5,493 bases of DNA from contig PWMO01000437.1 in the NCBI GenBank assembly GCA_003558175.1, positions 1 to 5,493 on the forward strand, given 5' to 3'. Numbering within the stretch: the first letter of the stretch is position 1; each line of letters begins with the position of its first letter. The DNA comes from Spirochaetaceae bacterium (GTDB taxonomy: Bacteria > Spirochaetota > Spirochaetia > DSM-27196 > PWMO01). Of the stretch, positions 1 to 4,292 are shown one piece after another. Position numbers and translations under genes: made by a program. The notes below the pieces were generated by a model. It did no database searches and was not told the DNA's origin. It was given only the letters and a program-made list of their open reading frames with translations.

Positions 1-1
1 T

Positions 2-286
2 GACTACCGCCAGCGGGGCAACCTGTCGCTGAAAACGCTCCTCCCGCTGTTAACCGGGATAGACTACCGAAACCTTGAGATTCAGAATGGACGGCAAGCG
101 AACATGCTGTTCGCCGACGCCGTACTCAGCAAGTCAGACGTGAGCACTGAACAGCGAAGGTCGCTGGTCTCGTACTGCAGCAGGGATACGATGGGAATGG
201 TAGAGCTGGCAGAGACGCTTTCGCGCCTCTGCCATGAGAACTCCGGCGGAAATGCCGTTACCGGCTGGTTGCCAGGAAGTCGCTGA
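2..286 (+). CDS. DUF2779-like protein, C-terminal fragment (5' end outside window)
   Basis: An open frame enters from the left edge and stops with TGA at 284-286, giving 94 C-terminal residues. The segment SLKTLLPLLTGIDYRNLEI followed by a short NG-A turn, and then YCSRDTMGMVEL near the end, match the pattern I know from the C-terminus of DUF2779 proteins (a 'SlKavLP.l...dY..l.I..G..A' block followed by 'YC..DT.aMv.L'). The function of DUF2779 is not established. The Tyr-x3-Asp spacing (Tyr codon 173-175, Asp codon 185-187) resembles the third exonuclease motif of DEDDy RNase H-fold nucleases, so a nuclease role is possible but is my inference. The first internal ATG at 104 is not the start, because the family block begins upstream of it. 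The 3' end overlaps the oppositely oriented neighbour by 29 bp. No terminator was seen after the stop. Confidence 0.72.
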   Translation, partial: DYRQRGNLSLKTLLPLLTGIDYRNLEIQNGRQANMLFADAVLSKSDVSTEQRRSLVSYCSRDTMGMVELAETLSRLCHENSGGNAVTGWLPGSR

Positions 287-1040
287 AGCTGGCGGCGAGG
301 CCGTTCGTTCGCAGCGCGATGTAGTCACCCCGCAGGACCGACGGATCCAGCCTGAAGTAGAAACGAATTGGTGCAGTCGGGTCCTTGACGCCGACTTCTC
401 CGGTGCGCGTATTCACGCGGATGCTGATCGGAAACTCGTTGTGCAGGTAGGGCAGGACATCCTCAACTCGCAGGACGAAGCCGAACTCGCGGTACAGCGC
501 TTCAGCGATGTCGACGCTCATCACCGGGCTACCCAGCAGCGCCTCTACGCCCGGTCCGCGCATCAGGTCCATGCTGGTGAGCGAGCGGCTCTCGTACACC
601 TGCGCGCGTACCCCGAAATGCTGCGGGTAATTGCGGCGCGTGTCGGGGCGCGTGTCGAGGTTGAGCCAGAGCAGGTAGCTCTCACCCAAACCCCAGGCGG
701 CGCGGCGCAGCGGCGGGTTGGAGACGCCGATCTGAACTCCGAAACCGGCATGGAAGTGCTGGTTTCGCAGGTCCTGCGCGCTGCGGTATCCTCCGTCGAT
801 GTAGCGAACGTTGAAGTCGATCTGGTAAACCCCTTGCTGGGCCAGCGACTTGTCGACACGGGCGAGCGCAGCGCGCGCATCGTTCTGATGCAGACGATTG
901 CCCGACACGGACCAATCCCCGGGGCCGGGAACCCAATTGCCCATTGAAGAGAAGTCATGTCGCTCAATCACTGTCTGTGCGAACAGCGGCGTAGCTATGA
1001 CCATTGCAGCAACTACGAGGATAAACATGGTTTTGCGCAT
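258..1040 (-). CDS. Secreted or periplasmic protein of unknown function
   Basis: This encodes 260 residues. The N-terminus MRKTMFILVVAAMVIATPLFA is a typical signal peptide: two basic residues, a hydrophobic core, and a probable signal peptidase I cut after Ala21. No lipobox Cys is present, so the mature protein of about 239 residues should be exported but not lipidated. I do not recognise the family. The mature start (HDFSSMGNW, then GDWSVSGNRLHQ, then VYQIDFNVRYIDGGY) has the feel of a beta-sandwich, concanavalin/LamG-like module (a Phe-x-W opening, 'G.W.v..g.l.q', alternating beta strands), but that is only a fold guess. The rest is soluble and rich in Arg, with no further membrane segment. 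The ATG at 1040-1038 is supported by AGGAGG seven bases upstream. A long opposite-strand frame covers the same DNA, but it has no signal peptide, ribosome site or recognisable motif, so this strand is preferred. Confidence 0.82.
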   Translation of the reverse strand: MRKTMFILVVAAMVIATPLFAQTVIERHDFSSMGNWVPGPGDWSVSGNRLHQNDARAALARVDKSLAQQGVYQIDFNVRYIDGGYRSAQDLRNQHFHAGFGVQIGVSNPPLRRAAWGLGESYLLWLNLDTRPDTRRNYPQHFGVRAQVYESRSLTSMDLMRGPGVEALLGSPVMSVDIAEALYREFGFVLRVEDVLPYLHNEFPISIRVNTRTGEVGVKDPTAPIRFYFRLDPSVLRGDYIALRTNGLAASFSDFLATSR

Positions 1041-1047
1041 CTTGTCG

Positions 1048-1053
1048 CCTCCT
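1048..1053 (-). promoter_or_regulatory. Shine-Dalgarno site of the secreted-protein gene
   Basis: A perfect AGGAGG (read on the minus strand) lies 7 nt before the ATG at 1040. It fixes the start codon and contrasts with the absence of any such site before the divergent dehydrogenase gene. Confidence 0.85.
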
Positions 1054-1093
1054 ACTGTTAGTATTGGTGTTTCTGGTGTGCAAACCGTCTCTT

Positions 1094-1122
1094 ATGATAG
1101 CCGGAGATTGAGCTGCGCACAA
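1094..1122 (-). promoter_or_regulatory. Candidate sigma70-type promoter for the secreted-protein gene
   Basis: On the minus strand a good -10 element, TATCAT (plus coordinates 1094-1099), is preceded after a 17-bp spacer by a weak -35, TTGTGC (1117-1122). Transcription would begin near 1087, leaving a leader of about 47 nt that contains the Shine-Dalgarno site. The -10 is convincing and the -35 matches the consensus at only three positions, so an activator may be needed or the call may be wrong. Confidence 0.4.
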
Positions 1123-1140
1123 CCAAATTTTTCTCAATTT

Positions 1141-1154
1141 CCAAAACGATTTGG
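1141..1154. promoter_or_regulatory. Short dyad (CCAAA-N4-TTTGG) between divergent promoters
   Basis: CCAAA and TTTGG form a perfect 5-bp inverted repeat around a 4-bp centre, lying in the AT-rich part of the 1041-1211 divergent region. It sits upstream of both candidate promoters: about 21 bp before the dehydrogenase -35 and about 18 bp before the -35 of the secreted-protein gene. A regulator-binding site is possible. Arms this short in AT-rich DNA can also occur by chance. Confidence 0.25.
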
Positions 1155-1175
1155 CAAGAGGGCAAATTGTGCCTG

Positions 1176-1204
1176 TTTACAGTGAATCCGTTTCCCCATA
1201 CAAT
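1176..1204 (+). promoter_or_regulatory. Candidate sigma70-type promoter for the alcohol dehydrogenase gene
   Basis: TTTACA (1176-1181, five of six consensus bases) and TACAAT (1199-1204, five of six) are separated by exactly 17 bp. The predicted transcription start falls at about 1210-1212, which coincides with the ATG at 1212. This implies a leaderless transcript, or a leader of about 37 nt if the later ATG at 1248 is the real start. It also argues against the upstream in-frame TTG at 1167, which would lie before the promoter. Confidence 0.6.
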
Positions 1205-1211
1205 CCTGTTC

Positions 1212-2408
1212 ATGACAAAGTCTCCATTTTGCGCGAATTGGTTTACGATGGGGCGAACTCCACGCCTGGTTTTCGGCGTGGGCGCTCGTACGTCGGTGGT
1301 TGGGCTGCTCCGTGAGGCGGAGATCGCGCGGGTGGGAATCGTCACCGGGGCGTCATCGTTGCGGCAGTCAGCTGCGTGGAAAGAACTGCTGAACGCGCTT
1401 GCAGATGCCGGCATCGCCTGGTGCGACTTTGCCCTCCGGGGAGAACCGGGCCCCGCGTTCGTCGATGAGACGGTGCAAGGGTTGCGTGAGGCGAACGCGC
1501 AGGCGGTCATTGCAATCGGCGGTGGCAGCCCTCTGGACGCCGCAAAAGCCGCCGCAGCCGGGTTCTTTCTTGAAGGTTCGATCAGGGAATACCTCGAAGG
1601 AGTAGGCAGCCGCTCACCCGACGGGCGCACACTGCCGGTGTACGCGCTTCCGACCACAGCCGGAACGGGGACCGAGGCAACGAAGAACGCCGTTCTGAGC
1701 GAGATAGGGCCGAGCGGGTTCAAGAAATCGCTGCGACATGACAACTACATAGCGCGGGTGGCGATTATCGATCCGGAACTGGCAGTCGGCTGCCCCGGGA
1801 TGGTGACGGCCGCGTCAGGCATGGATGCGATTACCCAGCTCATCGAGCCGTACGTGTCAACGGCTGCACAGCCGTTCACCGATGCCCTTGCCGAGTCGGG
1901 GCTCATGTGGGCCGGACGATGCCTCGAGCGCGCGGTAGCTGACGGAACGGACCTCGAGGCGCGTAGCGGGATGGCGTATGCGGCCTACCTGTCGGGGATC
2001 TGCCTGGCAAATGCCGGTCTTGGCGTCGTGCATGGCGCAGCCTCGCCGGCCGGGGCGGCAGTGGAAATACCGCACGGCGTTTTCTGCGGGACGCTGCTGG
2101 CCGCTTCCGTGCGGCTCACCGTCGAGCGGCTGGACGAGTCCGATCCGGCGCACGCTGCGGCGCTGCAGAAATACGCCCGCGCCGGCGTGTTGTTGAGCGG
2201 GCGTGACCGCGGCTCGGTGGCCGCGAACTGCGCCGGGCTCATCGATGAGCTGGAACGCCTGACCGAGGCCATCGGCATTCCGAGGCTCGGCGGCTACGGG
2301 TTTACCGCCGACATTGCGCGCGCCGTCGCGACCCGAACGGACGGCAAGAACCACCCCCTCGTCCTCGACCAGGAGTCGATCGAGCAGTTGCTGCTGTCGC
2401 GTCTGTAG
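1212..2408 (+). CDS. Iron-containing alcohol dehydrogenase family protein (group III), variant active site
   Basis: This is a 398-residue homologue of group III (Fe-type) NAD(P)-dependent alcohol dehydrogenases, cytosolic enzymes that interconvert alcohols and aldehydes. The order of motifs is standard: GRTPRLVFGVGA at the N-terminal strand, the nucleotide-binding GGGSPLDAAKA (103-113), LPTTAGTGTEATKNAVL (146-162), IIDPEL (186-190), GMDAITQLIEPY (203-214), VHGAASPAGA (273-282) and IPHGVFCG (286-293). By alignment to FucO (D196, H200, H263, H277), the metal ligands would be Asp205, Gln209, His274 and His288. The second ligand is therefore Gln rather than His, and the usual active-site His four residues after His274 is Ser278. 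I recall such Gln forms as a recurring subgroup, so the gene need not be inactive. The start is chosen at ATG 1212 because it keeps the full first strand and agrees with the promoter; ATG 1248 and TTG 1167 are alternatives. Neither ATG has a Shine-Dalgarno site; a purine run precedes only the TTG. The substrate is unknown. Confidence 0.9.
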   Translation: MTKSPFCANWFTMGRTPRLVFGVGARTSVVGLLREAEIARVGIVTGASSLRQSAAWKELLNALADAGIAWCDFALRGEPGPAFVDETVQGLREANAQAVIAIGGGSPLDAAKAAAAGFFLEGSIREYLEGVGSRSPDGRTLPVYALPTTAGTGTEATKNAVLSEIGPSGFKKSLRHDNYIARVAIIDPELAVGCPGMVTAASGMDAITQLIEPYVSTAAQPFTDALAESGLMWAGRCLERAVADGTDLEARSGMAYAAYLSGICLANAGLGVVHGAASPAGAAVEIPHGVFCGTLLAASVRLTVERLDESDPAHAAALQKYARAGVLLSGRDRGSVAANCAGLIDELERLTEAIGIPRLGGYGFTADIARAVATRTDGKNHPLVLDQESIEQLLLSRL

Positions 2409-2449
2409 CGTCGGGTGCATGGCTCCGTGTCCGGGGCCCGGCGCCTGGA

Positions 2450-2467
2450 GCGCCTGCCGTCAGGCGC
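2450..2467. terminator. GC hairpin at the convergent gene ends, possible terminator
   Basis: GCGCCTG (2450-2456), a CCGT loop and CAGGCGC (2461-2467) form a perfect 7-bp stem. A second upstream copy of the left arm, GGCGCCTG at 2440-2447, can pair with CAGGCGCC (2461-2468) as an alternative. The right arm extends into the last codons of pfp, and the stop codon TGA (2462-2460) lies at the stem-loop junction. Neither strand has a run of T after the stem, so this is not a classic intrinsic terminator. It may be Rho-assisted or only a 3'-end stabiliser serving both convergent genes. Confidence 0.35.
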
Positions 2468-4121
2468 CCTGTTCCAGTTTGAGCGTCACCGTGGGCTGGT
2501 TGCAGACCTCGTCCGGCCCGTAGTACTGAATCGCTCCCGGAAAGACGAACGAAGTGTTGCGCGCCCACGCGTCGCGCTGGGCGGCAAACTGCTTGAACGG
2601 GGCACCCTCCAGCTCCACCAGCGCCTTTCTGATGACCGGTTTATGCTGCCCGTGGCGCCGTTCCATATTCATCATCATGGTGATGGGAATCCCGCCCGCC
2701 TTCCACTGCGAAGCCGGTCGGGCGAGATTGCGCACGCTGGCGATGTAGCCGGTGAGGCCGTTGGCAATCAGTGCGAAGGCGGTGTAGCCGAGCGAATAGC
2801 AGTAGTCGGCATCGAAGTTTGACGGAAACGCGCAGCGTCCCTCGTACCCGAAAAAGTGCTGCAAGGCGCTGAACGACCCGCCATATTCTGCGGAAGACTT
2901 CATCTCTTTGAGCCGCGCCGCCACCATCTCTACCAGCAGTTTCTCGGTTTCGATGCGGGACACCTGAACGTTGCCGTGCGGGTCGCGATCCATCAGGAGC
3001 TGCTGTTGTATCCCCGCCGGCAGCGATTCAAACAGCTGCGCCGACTCTTTGCTCAGGTGAGATGCGATCAATTCGCTCTGCGCCTCGGGGCCGGAACGTG
3101 TGGCAAACTCTTCGGCATGCCGCGCAAGGATGTCGTTGATCTCGCGGATCAAGATGCCCATCTCCGGAATGAACTCAATCAGTCCCTCCGGAACCAGCAC
3201 AATTCCGAAGTTCTCGCCCTGCGCCGCGCGTCCGGCAACAACGGTGGCAATCGATTCCACGATCTGTTCCAGCGTCTGCTGTTTGGCCGCAACTTCTTCC
3301 GATATTATGCAGACATTGGGCTGGGTTTGGAGCGCGCACTCAAGCGCGATGTGCGACGCCGAACGCCCCATCAGTTTGATGAAGTGCCAGTACTTCTTGG
3401 CCGAGTTGGCGTCGCGGCCGATATTGCCGATCAGTTCGGAATAGGTCTTGGTGGCGGTATCGAATCCAAACGAAGTCTCGATATAGGCGTTCTTCAGGTC
3501 GCCGTCGATGGTCTTGGGAACGCCGATCACCTGGGTCTTGATGTCGCGCGAGAGAAAGTACTCGGCGAGAACGGCGGCGTTGGTGTTTGAGTCATCACCA
3601 CCGATGACCACGATGGCGTCGATCGACTGCTCGACGCAGGTGCGCGCAACGGCTTCGAACTGCTCGTCGGTTTCGATCTTGGTGCGGCCCGAACCGATGA
3701 TGTCGAAGCCCCCGGTGTTACGGTATGCGGCGAGGTAGTCTTCGGTGATTTCCAGCGTCTCATTGTCTGTGATTCCCGACGGCCCGCCCAGAAACCCGAG
3801 CAAGCGCGACTTGGCGTTGGCCGCTTTCAGACCGTCAAAGAGCCCCGAAATGACGTTGTGCCCGCCGGGAGCCTGCCCTCCGGAGAGAACGACGCCAACG
3901 GTTCGCGCCGTGGCAGCGTTGGCATTGTTGCCTGCGGCGAACTCGGCTATCGGCAGGCCGTAGGTGCGCGAGAAAAGTGACCTCAGGCCCTCGCGGTCCG
4001 ACTCTGCTTCCGTCGGTTCTCCGAGCTGTGCGACAATCGATCCGATCGGTTGCTGCAGCACCGCGGGCAGTTTGGGTGTATAGGCATAGCGTGCTATCTG
4101 TAACGGGGATTGCTGTCTCAT
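2460..4121 (-). CDS. pfp: Diphosphate--fructose-6-phosphate 1-phosphotransferase (PPi-PFK), long form
   Basis: This cytosolic glycolytic enzyme transfers phosphate from pyrophosphate to fructose 6-phosphate, reversibly giving fructose 1,6-bisphosphate. The 553-residue length fits the long PPi-PFK clade of spirochaetes and plants rather than the roughly 320-residue bacterial ATP enzyme. Motifs in order are [14 protein letters not shown] (77-90), [26 protein letters not shown] (174-182), [10 protein letters not shown] (202-211), [20 protein letters not shown] (251-257) and GYEGR (425-429). Asp177 and Lys203 occupy the sites that are Gly104 and Gly124 in E. coli PfkA; this pair is the known hallmark of pyrophosphate use. 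Asp206 is the expected catalytic base. ATG 4121-4119 is chosen because GGAAGGAG lies six bases upstream. The frame stays open upstream to 4286, but that stretch is a non-conserved extension across the divergent promoter region. The gene is divergent from manA, whose product is this enzyme's substrate. Confidence 0.97.
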   Translation of the reverse strand: MRQQSPLQIARYAYTPKLPAVLQQPIGSIVAQLGEPTEAESDREGLRSLFSRTYGLPIAEFAAGNNANAATARTVGVVLSGGQAPGGHNVISGLFDGLKAANAKSRLLGFLGGPSGITDNETLEITEDYLAAYRNTGGFDIIGSGRTKIETDEQFEAVARTCVEQSIDAIVVIGGDDSNTNAAVLAEYFLSRDIKTQVIGVPKTIDGDLKNAYIETSFGFDTATKTYSELIGNIGRDANSAKKYWHFIKLMGRSASHIALECALQTQPNVCIISEEVAAKQQTLEQIVESIATVVAGRAAQGENFGIVLVPEGLIEFIPEMGILIREINDILARHAEEFATRSGPEAQSELIASHLSKESAQLFESLPAGIQQQLLMDRDPHGNVQVSRIETEKLLVEMVAARLKEMKSSAEYGGSFSALQHFFGYEGRCAFPSNFDADYCYSLGYTAFALIANGLTGYIASVRNLARPASQWKAGGIPITMMMNMERRHGQHKPVIRKALVELEGAPFKQFAAQRDAWARNTSFVFPGAIQYYGPDEVCNQPTVTLKLEQGA

Positions 4122-4127
4122 CTTTGA

Positions 4128-4135
4128 CTCCTTCC
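4128..4135 (-). promoter_or_regulatory. Shine-Dalgarno site that sets the pfp start
   Basis: GGAAGGAG on the minus strand, six bases before the ATG at 4121, is a strong ribosome site. It selects this ATG over in-frame upstream ATGs at 4145 and 4286, neither of which has a comparable site. Confidence 0.85.
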
Positions 4136-4140
4136 CTGCT

Positions 4141-4169
4141 ACCATAATGAGATAGACGCGGAATTTCAA
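4141..4169 (-). promoter_or_regulatory. Candidate promoter of pfp
   Basis: On the minus strand TTGAAA (4164-4169) and TATGGT (4141-4146) are spaced by 17 bp. The -35 is good and the -10 matches four of six bases. Transcription would start near 4134, giving a leader of only about 13 nt that begins close to the Shine-Dalgarno site. That is unusually short, so the -10 or the start position may be slightly misplaced. Confidence 0.45.
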
Positions 4170-4177
4170 TATTCCGC
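4158..4177. promoter_or_regulatory. Perfect 7+7 bp dyad overlapping the pfp -35, candidate operator
   Basis: GCGGAAT (4158-4164) and ATTCCGC (4171-4177) form a perfect inverted repeat around a 6-bp centre, TTCAAT. The dyad covers the proposed pfp -35 element, the classic position for a repressor site. The symmetry with a roughly 13-bp centre-to-centre spacing suits a dimeric helix-turn-helix protein. As RNA it would be a 7-bp hairpin, but it lies upstream of the expected transcript of pfp. No regulator gene is present in the window to pair with it. Confidence 0.4.
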
Positions 4178-4257
4178 CCCGGCCGAGGCTGCGGAGGACG
4201 CTGCGGCTGCCGTCCCAGCCCAGCCCCACCTGCCGCCCGGCTTCAGCCGCGAGGTGG

Positions 4258-4286
4258 TTGACCGGGCGCGTTGCCGGGGCTACCAT
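4258..4286 (+). promoter_or_regulatory. Candidate promoter of manA
   Basis: TTGACC (4258-4263, five of six) and TACCAT (4281-4286, four of six) are separated by exactly 17 bp. The predicted start of transcription is at about 4293, the A of the manA ATG. This again implies a leaderless message. The surrounding DNA is GC-rich and no better alternative was seen between 4180 and 4292. Confidence 0.45.
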
Positions 4287-4292
4287 TCAGCC

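Noticed and set aside
234..947. A 237-codon open frame on the plus strand opposite the secreted-protein gene
   Set aside because: It has no ribosome site or recognisable motif. The opposite strand has a signal peptide, a perfect Shine-Dalgarno site and a promoter, and high-GC DNA commonly leaves the antisense frame open.
1167..1211. Upstream TTG start for the dehydrogenase, with a weak AGAGGG purine run before it
   Set aside because: It would add 15 non-conserved residues and lies upstream of the best promoter, whose elements it would have to contain.
1058..1744. A 228-codon open frame on the minus strand across the divergent region and the start of the dehydrogenase
   Set aside because: It runs through both promoter candidates and lies antisense to conserved dehydrogenase motifs. 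Its translation is Ser/Ala/Pro-rich without any family pattern.
2856..3590. A 244-codon plus-strand open frame inside pfp
   Set aside because: It is antisense to the most conserved PPi-PFK motifs and has no ribosome site or family signature.
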